Shown: positions 1 to 10,650, numbered from the stretch's first letter. The stretch: DNA of 37,515 nucleotides from Acanthaster planci (GCF_001949145.1 NW_019091737.1:14221-51735), one strand, 5' to 3'. Numbers and translations: made by a program. The notes: generated from the sequence alone by a model not told the origin.

Positions 1-1888
1 CCTGCAACTAAAGTCATGTCTAATTTGGAGTATACAGCAGATTTCATCATAGGTATACCCTCCCTCAAAATAATGTTGAATCAGTTCGTCTCTTATGAAA
101 ACAATTAAGGAATCAAACATTGTAAATAATCTATTATTTACATTCCGTTCTGTGTGATATCGTGCAGGGACAGACAGAAATATTACGTAGGCTATAGACC
201 TAAAGTCAGGCTGTTAACGAGTAAAGTTACATCTAGAGTAACTAAGTTATCGAGAAAAACAATCTACCCCAACAAAAGTCTATTTTGTTAATTTATTTAT
301 GTAACCAAAAATGGTGTTATTTCATATACACTTTACCTAACCGATGTCAGGATATTATTTCTTCTTTCAATTGGATTTTGGTGCAACTGCAAAAACCAAT
401 ACATGTACATCTTCTAGTTCTATTGCTAAAATGAGAGTCAGGTGTGGTGGATTGATCGAACAAAGACATGTACATGTGAAACCATCAAGGGTCAAAGTTA
501 AAAATACAACTGCGCAATCATGACCAAAAAAACCCACGGGCAACGCACGACGGGCGATGCAGGACGGGCGATGCACGACGGGCGACGCACGACAGACGGC
601 AGATATGGAATTCCATACATAGATAGTGATGCTTTATGAAAATTCATCATCTTTAAAACTCTGGTTCTTCATGTTTACGATTATTAAAATTGGAATTGAG
701 TTTGATGAGTTCATCTTGTATTTCTGGTCATGACTAGCCCAGGCAGGTGGAGTCTGTACTAGTTGTAATGTACAGTAAGGTAGACTAGCATCCAACCTGG
801 GTTAAATCATGACTAACATTTATAGTCCCAGTAACTGCATGGTAATTACCTCCTTCCTCTGTGGTATTACTAAATACATGTACTAGGTGGCGGCCGAGGC
901 CTACCATTTTTTCTCAAATTTTGGGATTGACTGGTTCAATACAACAATCTTTTATGTTACATTTACCCTTTTGGGGGGGGGATTTAGATTTGAAATTTGT
1001 GAGAAAATGGAATTTTCTGACTGATGAGTGATACTAGATGTAAACCAGTCAATCAAATTTGACTTCACCATGTTTCATGTATTAAAACACTTTTTTCCTG
1101 GTGCATGTTAATTCCCTCAAAACTCAACCCTCTGCCCTCTTTTCACAATATTATTAACCCTACAGTTCAGCATAAGGTCAACGTTAACTACCTTATCCAA
1201 AAGTTTAATGTGGCCCTGTAGGTCTCCCACTTATTGTAGGAATACATATAGGTCCCCAAATACACAATTCCCGTATCCAGCATGTCCACGTATGTAGGTC
1301 TACATTTCTTGATGACCATTTGAATCCTTACAACGTATCAGTAGGCATGTCAATGTATAGATTCCATGACATCAACAAAACTTACATTGCCTAGTATGAA
1401 ATGCACACATGTTGTAAGTGGTAAATTGCACTTGTAATAAAATTTTTAGGGTTTTCCAACCTAATTAACTTATTTGTAACCTTTACCTTAAACTAAATGT
1501 TCAGGATGCCCAATGACACCCAAGATGCAGTGCTAAACTGACTGTCAGCATTTGCAGAAAGGATGACCCTGACCGAATGGCAAGTAACAGCCAGGATAGG
1601 ATGTCAAACTTGGCCAAGCAGAGTGAGGTGCAGAACTGTCTGCCAGTATCGGAATGTAGTAGTAACGTTAAGGAGATGATAAAATGTAGCCTGGGTGAGA
1701 TATGACAGTCAGGATTGGGATGTAGAACCAGATGTAATGTTCAGGTGGACGCAGGGCATGTGCAGTTCCTTTGATGGGGAAGCAAAGGAGACAGGTAGTT
1801 TGTGCATTTTACAGTGTTAAGCAGCTGAACAAACCTGATTGCAATCATTGGAGAAGCATGTGCCCTGTTCATTTATGGTTCACTTTCT
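1..1888. other. no gene seen; AT-rich intergenic sequence
   Basis: I find no open frame with protein-like composition on either strand. The stretch holds a short 14-bp tandem repeat at 535-590, listed separately. It also holds a weak inverted pair, about 12 bp, around GATTGACTGGTT near 926-937 and its complement near 1043-1054. The only other item is a run of G at about 971-979. Confidence 0.5.
535..590. repeat. 14-bp tandem repeat, four copies
   Basis: Four consecutive 14-bp units read CACGGGCAACGCAC, GACGGGCGATGCAG, GACGGGCGATGCAC and GACGGGCGACGCAC, followed by a decayed partial unit to about 604. The tract is GC-rich inside an AT-rich flank. It is a minisatellite with no coding signal. 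Confidence 0.85.
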
Positions 1889-4159
1889 TCATTTTTTTTT
1901 ACATTGCCTTTTCACTGAGACATGCAGATCTCTGTTCATGAACTTCAAAGAATAGTGTATTCGCACACAAATGAAGATTGCCACAAGTTTGGCTTTGACC
2001 TGCTTGCAACATACTTGTAACTCCTTGTTTGAATTCAAGTCAAGCATCTTTTGATTGCGTAGTTGTGAGATACTGTTCTTTTTCATATTCTGGGCATCAA
2101 ACTCTCTGTGGAATACCATTTCACACTCAGAACAGAAAGCTTGGATGCACACCTCTGTGTGCATCCAAGCTTTCTGTTCTGAGTGTGAAATGGTATCATC
2201 AAGGATCCAAAGTCTGACTTGGATGTGTCATAGGCCTTGTTATTTATAAACAGGAGTGAGGGATCATCCAACAGGGCATTGGGTCTTAGCAGAACATTTC
2301 TGCAGGTCTTGCACAATGACAATACATCATGGCCAGAGAGGGCTTTTCGACAAAGATATCCAGCAATGTTTGCCAGTGTGTTCTGTTCGGGAGGCTCAAT
2401 TGGAGTAGGAGCAGGAATGCATTTGTGTACACTCTGAAACTTTGGCTTCATGTGCCACTTCTGTCTCTTTCTGTTACATGATGAGCAGAGTTTATTTGTG
2501 AGGGTCTGTAGTGTCACGATAAACTTATCAGAATCCACCAAGCACTTGAAGCGGGCTTGAGGAGAGATGCAACAGACACCATTCTGAAAGTACATCGAAA
2601 TTCCTTTGGTGATGGATTGTCTCTGAACCTGCCTTTTCTCCTAATAGTTGAAAACAGGTTCCCCACAATGTCCTGGTTGAGGCGAGATGTTATCAGAAAT
2701 CTAGCGTCAGCAGTCTCTTTCAAGTGCAACCATAGCTGATTGACACAAGATATGGCCAGAAGCCAGCCCAAGGGCAAGATGAACATTATCTTCTTTGCTC
2801 CAACTACTCTGAGATTCTTCAGCACAGGTAAGCATGTTTGGAAAAAGGCTTTATTGCCCAGATTTTTCTAATAAAGGCCGTTTCAGTTTCTTTGGGTCCT
2901 TGAAAGATCTGGCATTGAAAAAATCAATCATTTCAATGAACTTAGCTGTGTGTGCAGCTTCTACAGGCAGTCTCCTAAATGCGACATATGCATATTCCTG
3001 CATGAATGGCTTGGGACTTGAGCAGCTTTGTTTATTCTCATTTTGGAGAAGCTGTTGAGTTTGAAGTGACCTTTGGTGAGCTTGTGTGCCTTTCTAATGG
3101 CCAGCTGTGAGTCCTGCTCTTAGAAATCGTGAATATAAGCCCATTTGATATGTTTGCATCCCTCTTTTCCATTGACTTTGAAGATGTATTTCTCTAGGTT
3201 TGATCTTGTATTCTTCAGTAAGTGCGGTGGGTCATGCATGAAAAAGATCTTCTCTTGGCCATGGAAGATGAAAGGCTGATCAACTGTAACTAAAAGATTT
3301 TTGAACATTTTGCCGTTGCAGGAGCCCTGGTCGCACACAACCACCTTCGGATGCAGCCTGATGTCTTTCAGATGCTAAATGCATTCCATTAGTAATGCCT
3401 CAAGGTGAGTAGCACTTGTGGCATCTCTTGATAAAAAGTAACCAAGAGGTTGTCTCTACTTACTGAATGGACCTCTCACCATGAATACAAGGGCATGATT
3501 TGCAGGCTTAGATGTTCTGCCCAATGACCCAAAATCTTCAAAACCCTCTACTTTATCTTCTTTGATGTTGTATGACAGACCTGTTCGCAGACTCATTTCA
3601 TCAAATGAAATGACACAAAACCTATCCCTTTCAGTCATTGAAGTAACTTTATCTTTCAACAGCTCCAAAACATTGGGAGGAAAGCCAGGGTTTACTTCAA
3701 CATTTCTCAACCAACAATGAAGAGAAGAAATGGAAAGAAGTGTGAAAATACCCTGACAGAACTGGCAAGCACGAGGACTCTGGTGATACAAAGAGAGAGC
3801 TATGATCTTGTCTCTGTAGCTCCATCTCCTTCCTTTGGCCTTACATCGACGTGATGAGTTGTTCCTCAATTGGGACGCAAAGAATGATAATGCAGGGTCT
3901 TCAAGGAACTCGTTGGCACCTTTGATTACTGTGTTAATTGATTGGGTCCCCTTAGTTAGCTTCTCCAAGGAATTTTTCAGCGCCTTAACTCTTTTCCTCA
4001 GTCTGCATGTTCGAACACGCTCCTTCTTGAGCAGTTTCCTTGGGCTTCGCTTTAGGATAGACTCAGGAGCATCAGATGATTCATGTGAAGAGTTGCTGGG
4101 TGATTGTATTTCCTTGGAAGCCTTGCAGTGTGAATGCTCAGTCTGTACAGTGTAAGGCA
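1889..4159 (-). pseudogene. P-element / THAP9-like transposase, catalytic and C-terminal part, decayed
   Basis: Read on the minus strand from a splice acceptor at 4161-4160 (pyrimidine-rich tract ending TTTTCAG). A basic coiled-coil-like stretch (RKLLKKERVRTCRLRKRVKALK) is followed by the FDEMS motif, with its Asp codon at 3600-3602. Next comes VVVCDQGSCN, Asp codon at 3330-3332, then KIFFMHDPPHLLKNTRSNLE, a strong match to the P/THAP9 insertion-domain region. Further on are KLTKGHF, TSRLNQDIVGNLFS, RDNPSPKEFR and IAGYLCRKAL, in family order. The frame is broken by TAG at 3456-3458, TAG at 3375-3377, TAA at 3120-3122, a frameshift near 3000-3010, another near 2600, and a palindromic insertion at 2113-2196. 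The Glu normally expected in LNQDxxENxFS is Gly (codon 2661-2663). The family call is by motif recognition. Non-function is inferred from the stops and the changed residue. Confidence 0.85.
2113..2196. repeat. perfect 40-bp inverted repeat with 4-base loop
   Basis: Arm 2113-2152 is the exact reverse complement of arm 2157-2196, separated by CTCT. It lies in the C-terminal coding part of the P-like transposase relic. Read on the minus strand, the lower-coordinate arm continues a protein-like frame (VCIQAFCSECEMV, then FHREFDAQ). The other arm interrupts the preceding frame and looks like an inverted copy of the first. Confidence 0.97.
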
Positions 4160-4965
4160 CTGAAAACAAGAAAATGAAAACCAAAAAAGAGCCAAGGTCA
4201 ATTTTTGAGTAGAGATTCTGACGCAAGTAAAGCAAGCCCTTGTGGCATCAGTTTTTGCTTTTTTGTTTAAATCAGTGCCCCATGAGAGCATATAATACAT
4301 GTGCATGTACCTAACCTACTGAACTACATTTACAAGGCATCTATTGTGTCTGGCTTGATGTTGGCCTTTGGTGACTTTTTCTATCCTTTTTATTACAATT
4401 TGCCTTCAAAATTGTTAAAAACGGGGGATAATTAGTTTACATAAATGCTTGGACACAGTCTAGAAAAACTTTCAAACAAAATATTACAGCCCTGACACCT
4501 GACACAAAATAGGGCAATACAAGTGGCAGGTCTCATGAAAAATTAGGTACAGTGTAGTAGCTTTAATCACAGACTTGTTCGTGTGCTAATGGTTTACTAC
4601 CCCTATTTGATTTCATGTTTTTGACATTGTAAATCTGCAAAAGTTTTTTTGTGAATTTTGAAATGAAAAGGTTTAACTACTTGAGACTGAATCAAAACAC
4701 TTGTATTTAAAAATTAATACAATCCACATATATCCTGAAGTGAAGTTGTTCAATTTCTGGCAGACAGCAGAAATGTGCTTCCACATTGCCTTCAATTTGC
4801 TCACTTTATTTTTGCTGCATTCACATTATTTGTAATACATTGTAGAGTGTTATCCATTGTGTGGTGTTAAGTCTGTAAAGACATGTAGAGAGTGGAATTT
4901 ACTGAAATCAAAAGAAGAAAAGATGAGAGGAAGGACTATAACCAATATTAATTCACACATGACAC

Positions 4966-5262
4966 ACGGCTGAAGGTCCCCCAAAGAACGTTGACCATCA
5001 TCTAAGCCTTGTGTTCTTTGTATTAGCCACTCAGTGGTGGGGGTATCATCAGGAACCACCCGACTCATTGTTACCTTTTTCTGAGATGATTGGAGAATGA
5101 GCACACAAGAACAAGGAACGTGATCAACGGTGCACGGTATACACATGGCTGAAGTTTTTCCAAAGAACTTTGACCATCATTTATGCTTTGTGTTCTTTTT
5201 ACTAGCCACTCTATGGTGGGGCACACCAAGAACCATGTGACACAATGTTGTCTTCTTGAAGA
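4966..5262 (-). repeat. tandemly duplicated exon-like unit (two copies, ~178 bp apart)
   Basis: Two copies lie at about 5144-5262 and 4966-5085 on the minus strand. They encode related peptides containing IEWLVKRTQSINDGQSSLEK and TEWLIQRTQGLDDGQRSLGD, each ending in LQPCV. The DNA copies agree at roughly three quarters of positions over about 120 bp. They sit between the THAP exons and the catalytic exon of the P-like relic, so they may be duplicated exons of it or an unrelated repeat. I do not recognise the peptide. Confidence 0.6.
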
Positions 5263-5986
5263 CTTCTTCAGTAACAAATGATACAAGAACAAGAAAAAAC
5301 ATATATTATGAGCTATTTGAATTAATAAATATCACCACAGAGTGCCTTTTCCTTCCTCCATGATCTGTAGAAGGAAACTAAAAAACAAGATATTAGGCGT
5401 GTTAAGCCTTTGTTTCAAATTAAATGAGACTTGCAATAATTATGTGCATGAACAAATGGACATATACTGGTACCTTAGAGTTAGGAAAACATTTTTATGA
5501 GCAATTGGAATCCAAAACATCAGCATGGAGTGAACATGCATAAGAGAACTCAACTAAAAAGAGTACATTAGGCTGGTCAAGCCTTTGACCAAGAGTGAAG
5601 AATATTGGTAGATATAGGACTGTTCTTGCGAAGAAATGTGCCTTTGCATTCCAAAACCAGCACAGAAATAATCTGCAGAAAGGAACCACAACTATGCATA
5701 GAGCAGGTTACATAGCTGTTGTGTCAAAATGAACACGAGTCTGATAATAGTAATCAACTTCATGTTTACAGATAGCGAGTTTATACCATGAATTTGCCAT
5801 TACAACTGATTTGCCATTTAATAATTTCTCATTTGTCACAGCCCCATGTTCCTATTTTATGGCGGCTATAAAATCTGAGTGTTTCAGTGCTTTCATTGAG
5901 CTTCTTAAATAACTGCTAAGCATTATGTTTGGTGCACAAAGTTCTTCCACAACAGATTTTGAAAAGGGGTTCCTAATCTTCCTTAC

Positions 5987-6250
5987 CTTTAGATTTCTGA
6001 TTAGGTACTCTCTGTGTCAGATCTTCAAAGTGCCTCTTGAGAGGCCTGCGGGCTGGAGATATAGATTGGGGGGGGAATCAAAAATAGTAGGGATGGCTTT
6101 CCATTTCAGGCTGTTTTTAGTCAGCTTGTTTGTAAACTGTTTGTAAAATCTTCAAAATGCTCCAAGCACAAACGGCAGTTGGTACTGAGATACAGTGGTG
6201 TCTTCTTCTTTAGATCTATCCGTCAGGTGTTTTGGACCCACTGCAGACAT
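5987..6250 (-). pseudogene. THAP domain, second exon of the P-like transposase relic
   Basis: The minus-strand frame begins after an acceptor (CTTCTGGAG, AG at 6252-6251) and reads CLQWVQNT, a stop, RIDLKKKTPLYLSTNCRLCLEHFE. This matches the second half of a THAP domain: Trp, then the zinc-binding C and H of CxxHFE. After an in-frame TGA and a one-base shift the signature WKAIPTIF appears, corresponding to the family AVPTIF box. A good splice donor (CTAAAG|GTAAGG) ends the exon at 5987. The acceptor phase fits exon 1 at 6975-7093: two bases plus one give Lys. Two stop codons and a frameshift show decay. An intact gene with sequencing errors is unlikely given the lesions further downstream. 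Confidence 0.75.
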
Positions 6251-6974
6251 CTCCAGAAGTAAAATATGAAAGACGAATGAGTTGGGAAAAGATCAAATAT
6301 ATGAGATGAGATTTGTATGTCTAAAGCTGCTCATCACCACAATATAGATGTTTATATTCGACTTTCAATTTTGTCTTTTAAATTTTTCAACTGCGTACAG
6401 TATGTTAGTGTTGTAAATATCCTTGTACATGTATATTTTATTGCCGTAAAAATAAAATATGCCTATTTTTAGACTTATTAGCACATCCCATTGCTTTGTT
6501 TTTATATTTTTTACACAGGTTTTTCTGAAAAAAAAAGCATGTTGAATTGGGCTTGGGTTAACTGAATTTGCATTGAAGGCAATATTATCGCACCACTCAA
6601 TTTGATTATCAATGTACTGAAATTAACGGTAGTGTTTGACGACAGTTTGTGTTCTCCTATAAATAACGAGTAGGTCTACCGTAGCCTCAGGCCGAATGAT
6701 GCCTTACACTTGTTGCTGTCACAATGTGTTAACCAACTGTCACCCAGTCAAAGCTGGCACTAATTTTCTTAAGTTGAATCTGGATTTACCAAACCAAAGC
6801 CTTGGTATCCACGTCCGAAAAACGAGTTTTTTTGTGCTTCAAAAACGGCACGGAGCAAAGCAAGTATAGGCCTAGCTTAGGCCTGTGCTAAATACATACG
6901 AAGAAAACCGTGACACATTAACAGCTTGAGCGGAGGAGAAGAAAGGACAAAATATTAAACATAATTTATATTAC

Positions 6975-7093
6975 TTCTCTTTGTTTTGGGGGAATCTGAA
7001 GAAAGACAATTCTGGGTGTCTGCACTGCCTACTGCTGCATTGAGGTGCCGAACAGTGGGCAGAGGATGACGAATTTCTGCTGCCAGACGCCAT
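6975..7093 (-). pseudogene. THAP domain, first exon of the P-like transposase relic
   Basis: From ATG at 7093-7091 the minus strand encodes a Ser-rich start, then HCSAPQCSSRQCRHPELSFF followed by RFPQNKE. This is the N-terminal half of a THAP zinc finger (C-x4-C, then FFRFP). It ends at a GT donor (CAAAGAGAA|GTAATA, intron from 6974). Joined to 6250-5987 it gives a complete C2CH THAP layout, DNA-binding in P transposases and THAP proteins. The exon itself is open, and the defects lie in the following exons. The upstream bases to about 7330 are GC-rich and would be the 5' leader. Confidence 0.75.
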
Positions 7094-7263
7094 TGTCAAT
7101 ATTCACACATCCGGGAAATTTGGAAACTTTGCTTACTCGATTGGCCGCTGCAGCATCACGTAGCCGATTACACTTTCTGCCGGTCAGTGATCCATCTTGA
7201 GCCGCTGCCCACGGCGCTATAATACTATCTTTGGGCGACAGCACGCGACACATCGTGTGCGTA

Positions 7264-7298
7264 CCAACCATTGATCTCCATTGTAGACTGGATAGGAC
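7264..7298 (-). repeat. uninterrupted copy of the short sequence that hosts the 8.7-kb MITE
   Basis: The reverse complement reads GTCCTATCCAGTC, TA, CAATGGAGATCAATGG. The same words flank the MITE at 8738-8919 on the plus strand, so this is a candidate empty site. It lies just upstream of the THAP exon. Confidence 0.6.
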
Positions 7299-7329
7299 GG
7301 CGCACAAAATGCGCGGCCGAACAATGGCG

Positions 7330-8720
7330 GCACTTCAAGAGTGTAATGTGATGCTGTATGCTGTGCATTTCTGGTCAACATAACCTTTTTCTCATGGGAT
7401 GATGGCTAAGCCCTCGGCCTCCCTCCCGAAAACATGCCGACAATAAACAGAAAATGCAAGAATTTCATTTCCGGAAACAACTTGCCATTAACTAGCCCAC
7501 TCTAAAGCGATAGTTTTTATGTTTTATGTGTGTTTCTTTAATTGGTCTCGCTATAGCAATGTTTTCACTTTCAATCGTGATTTGTTCAGTGTGTAAAACT
7601 TTGAGAATTCCACCAGGACATGCAATAATGCAATAGGTTTTGTCAGTAATTATGATGTCCAAACTGTCTGTGTGTTTTTCCGTCTGGTTTCGACGAGCCA
7701 ACACTGAAAAAAGTCATCAATAAAATGATTTTAATTTTACACACTCTCAGGAAAAATTGTACTAAATAAATTCATTCACATATTGAGTAAATTTTTATTG
7801 AAAACCGACATGCGGCATACGGAAGTGTGAGAATCTTTTCTGTGAGCACAAAGTGAGCGCAGCTTTAAATGAGCGACCAAACTAAGTTGCTGCCGTTTTT
7901 AAAACTGACACTTATTAATCAGCTTAAAAAGGTAAGTTCACAACCTGACTTAAACATTTACATTTAACAACTACTTTCCGGCATAAAAAAGTCACTTTTA
8001 GTTGAGAACGAATAATTTTGTTGTGTAGACTAAGTTTCTTTCATTGACTTGAATTCCCTTGTTTGTAACTTCATTCAACAGAAACGTCAGCACTCTGCTT
8101 CTCACTTTGGTTTCATCTCTGCCCCGAAGAATTCTGTCACTCATATCACATCGTCTGTCACACGAATTGGGTTCAGTGCGTCTTTAGAACCGACAAACAC
8201 AAATCATGGCTGTCTTGGAGATTTTTCTGATGAAACCTGGGGAAATTAAACGACATATTAGTCATTCATTTTTTAAAACCACTTTTGCCAATAAGTAACA
8301 TTCAGACAGTCCCAACTTCGAGATAGTGAAGTTTCATATACAACGCCTGATAGGTCAGATAGACTTGTCATAAATTTCTTACTAGGCCTATATAGGCTTA
8401 AAAATAAACATTATAAAGTACAACTTGAGAAACTTTCTGAAACTAAAAAAGTGTGATTCACATTTCCTTCTGTTCCTTCCTCCAAACTTAACGTTGGTCT
8501 CCGGTAATTCACTGCTGCGTACAACTCAACCATTATTCTTTCAAAATTTATCCATTCTGAGTGCAGAATTCATTTTTTTTCTTCGAAATCTGACGATTGA
8601 AGCACAAAAACCTCAACCATTTTTTGAGAAACTCCATTTGAAAGTATACGCAACGAATTTTCGCAACGCTTGTTATTTACCCTCCTGAAAATACGCATAC
8701 GCGGGACGCGTTTTGGACCC
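7330..8720. other. no supported gene
   Basis: AT-rich sequence. One minus-strand open frame at 7492-7704 (70 codons) has a fairly protein-like composition (contains IIACPGGILKVLHTE). It has no recognised family, no supporting splice sites that I can defend and no neighbour relation, so I do not call it a gene. Confidence 0.4.
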
Positions 8721-8737
8721 GATGTCCTATCCAGTCG

Positions 8738-8919
8738 ATATAGAGCACCGAAATGAATACGTCACGCGCACAATTATTGTGTAAAAGGCATGTGCGCGAG
8801 AACCAGCGCGTGAACCAAAACGCGTGCGTACTCCATTCGTTTGCACTGCACTTTCTGGTTCGCAGTGACGTCACACTTACCGAAGTGTGACGTCACGTAT
8901 TCATTTCGGTGCTCTATAT
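8738..8919. mobile_element. MITE with 25-bp perfect terminal inverted repeats
   Basis: The arms at 8738-8762 and 8895-8919 are exact reverse complements (core TAGAGCACCGAAATGAATAC). The flanks are TA-rich, suggesting a TA target duplication as in Tc1/mariner-type elements. The 182-bp unit has no coding capacity. Inside is a second hairpin, 8865-8878 with 8883-8896, carrying TGACGTCA in both arms. Sequence on the two sides joins into a block that also occurs uninterrupted at 7264-7298. Confidence 0.85.
8865..8896. promoter_or_regulatory. hairpin with paired TGACGTCA (CRE-type) sites beside a TATATAA-like word
   Basis: Fourteen-base arms (GTGACGTCACACTT and its complement) are separated by ACCG. 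Each arm contains the palindrome TGACGTCA, the consensus for CREB/ATF proteins. CTATATAA follows at 8914-8921. Regulatory activity is only suggested by the words; it could simply be MITE structure. Confidence 0.4.
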
Positions 8920-9398
8920 AATGGAGATCAATGGCACAAACGTAATGGCAAGAAGGCGACGGTACACGACCCGACGGCACGACGAAAGGGAGCCGTCGCG
9001 GCGTCGCGCCGTTGCGTCGCCTGGAGGGAGGCTAGAGAGAGAGAGAAATTTGTGTCATAAATAATACGCCATACTTTTCACTTTTGAGTTGCCTTTCATG
9101 CAACATTGCAACGGTGAACCGTGACAAAAAAAGAAAAAGGGTGTGAGTGACTCTCTTTTTTCAGTGAGGCGGTGTACCGTTGCGGTTATCGCGAGCGCGT
9201 GCAGCATTTATTAAGAGCTGGGTGTACGCGCTCCTTATTAGGATTAGGCGGACTTATTAGAGGCAATCTAACATGCTTCCCCCTCGCCCCCTGTCAATGT
9301 TGCTTTTAATCGGGTAAGTTGGGCCGAATCTTGGTCCAGTAAATGACTGCAACATTGAAAGGGGGAGAGGGGGATCTTTTCACCGCGCTTCCCACAAG

Positions 9399-9671
9399 GT
9401 GTTCCAACTTTTTTTCGTCAAAGTTGGTGTTCCATTGCTACAATTTTTTTTCACCGTGCACGGCGAGTCGCTTGCTTGGACCGATCAACTTTCTTGCCTT
9501 AACTACGCGTTCTGGTCTGGGAAGTCGAGTCCGTCCTATGACGTCACATTTTGTGCCAATATTTGTCTGCTGCCCTCATTGACCGATTTCGATAAATTTT
9601 TGCAAAGAGCCCAGGCGGAGGCTGACCAAGCACACACAAAACGACAATTTTTTGCTGATTTATTGACATGA
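9399..9671 (+). CDS. possible terminal coding exon, unknown
   Basis: A 90-codon open frame ends with DFDKFLQRAQAEADQAHTK and more polar residues, a plausible helical tail. AATAAA follows about 85 bp after the stop (9758-9763 region). The first half overlaps a 64-bp repeat shared with 33971-34034 and is less protein-like, so if real the exon would start nearer 9570. I do not recognise the peptide and cannot point to a convincing splice acceptor. Confidence 0.2.
   Translation: MFQLFFVKVGVPLLQFFFTVHGESLAWTDQLSCLNYAFWSGKSSPSYDVTFCANICLLPSLTDFDKFLQRAQAEADQAHTKRQFFADLLT
9414..9477 (+). repeat. 64-bp dispersed repeat, copy 1
   Basis: This matches 33971-34034 on the same strand, sharing TTTCGTCAAAGTTGGTGTTC and, at the other end, GAGTCGCTTGCTT. 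I judge about 85% identity by eye, with one small length difference in a T run. It is the only clear second copy in the window. Confidence 0.75.
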
Positions 9672-10079
9672 AAGAGGGGTTAGTCCAACTTATTGTATAT
9701 AAGACGGCTGGAAACGTCATAACGTCAATTTAACACTGCATAGCCTTTTCCCTTTAATAAAGTTTTCTCTGTACGTTTTGTACACGTTTTTCTGTTGCGC
9801 ACTATTAACGGTCTTAATAAGCGAGTTGTGCTAAACTCTGGCAGCGGATTACTTTGAGAACGAAAGAAATCAGAGGATATTTTTTCTTCTACTCGATCAG
9901 CAATATACCCAAGAGTAAAAAAATAGAGTAAAGTTTTTGAAAAATTTTCGATTCAAACGCAAATCACGTGACATAAATTCAAAGGTATATTTTTCCCTAT
10001 TGGTTTTGTACATGGTTTTCGAATGTCAAAGACTGAGGCACTCATTCATCTGACTTCGTATTCGGTGCGAAGTGATGCC

Positions 10080-10650
10080 AACATGAAATTGTCACTGTGA
10101 CATCATCAGGCATCACATGACATGACATTAAAGGTGTGAACTTCAATTCTCTATATCTTCTGAAGTACAAGTCTGATTGAATTAAAACCTTCCGGGTATA
10201 TAGAAAGGGAAGTGTTATAGACAAAAAGCCACGTGATGATGACTTCATCAAGTGACAAGTCACGTGACAAAAGGGGCACTCTTTTAAGCACTGTGTCTCC
10301 TAAAGTACATGTTCGATTGGATTAAAACTGTATCTAATCGCGGCACCAAAAGAGACCAAAATTGACCCGAATTGACACTATCAGATGATGTCCTCAAGTG
10401 GTAAGTCATGTGACATTAAAGGCGCACTCTTCAAAGCACGGTTTCTTCTGAACTCCATGCTGGATTGGATTGAAACTTTGCACACAGCTATAAATGGAAG
10501 TGTTGTTGACGAAAATTGACATACTGGGATAATGACGTTATCAGGTGACAAGTCACTTGACATTAAGGTTGCACTGTATCTTCTTAAGTATATGTCCGAT
10601 TGCAATACAATCTTGCACATACCGGTGGCTCGTCTGGGAAGTTAGTCACT
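10080..10650. repeat. ~145-bp tandem repeat, about four diverged copies
   Basis: An anchor word TGACATTAAAGG or variant recurs at 10123, 10265, 10411 and 10558, a spacing of 142-147 bp. Each copy also carries a TCAAGTGACAAGTCA-like segment before the anchor. After it come a CTTCTGAAGTACATG-like segment and GATTGGATTAAAAC. Copies are strongly diverged. The minus strand shows repeated peptide-like frames (IQSxxxFRRxRxLKxxPLMS), which are most likely a by-product of the repeat. Confidence 0.8.

Noticed and set aside
367-576. minus-strand open frame of 69 codons at the 14-bp repeat
   Set aside because: It runs through the tandem repeat, and the rest has no protein-like features.
3456-3470. donor-like ATTCA|GTAAGT after MVRGPF in the P-like transposase
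   Set aside because: The same frame continues without a gap as RQPLGYFLSRDA after the TAG, matching the family, so it is a nonsense mutation in continuous coding sequence and not an exon end.
6700-6890. plus-strand frame starting MPYTCCCHNVLTNC, resembling a THAP start
   Set aside because: It lacks the following FP and W landmarks and lies in the intron of the relic on the opposite strand, so it is probably chance.
10042-10620. minus-strand frames repeating IQSxxxFRRxR
   Set aside because: The similarity is explained by the ~145-bp tandem DNA repeat. The frames are short, interrupted and match no family.
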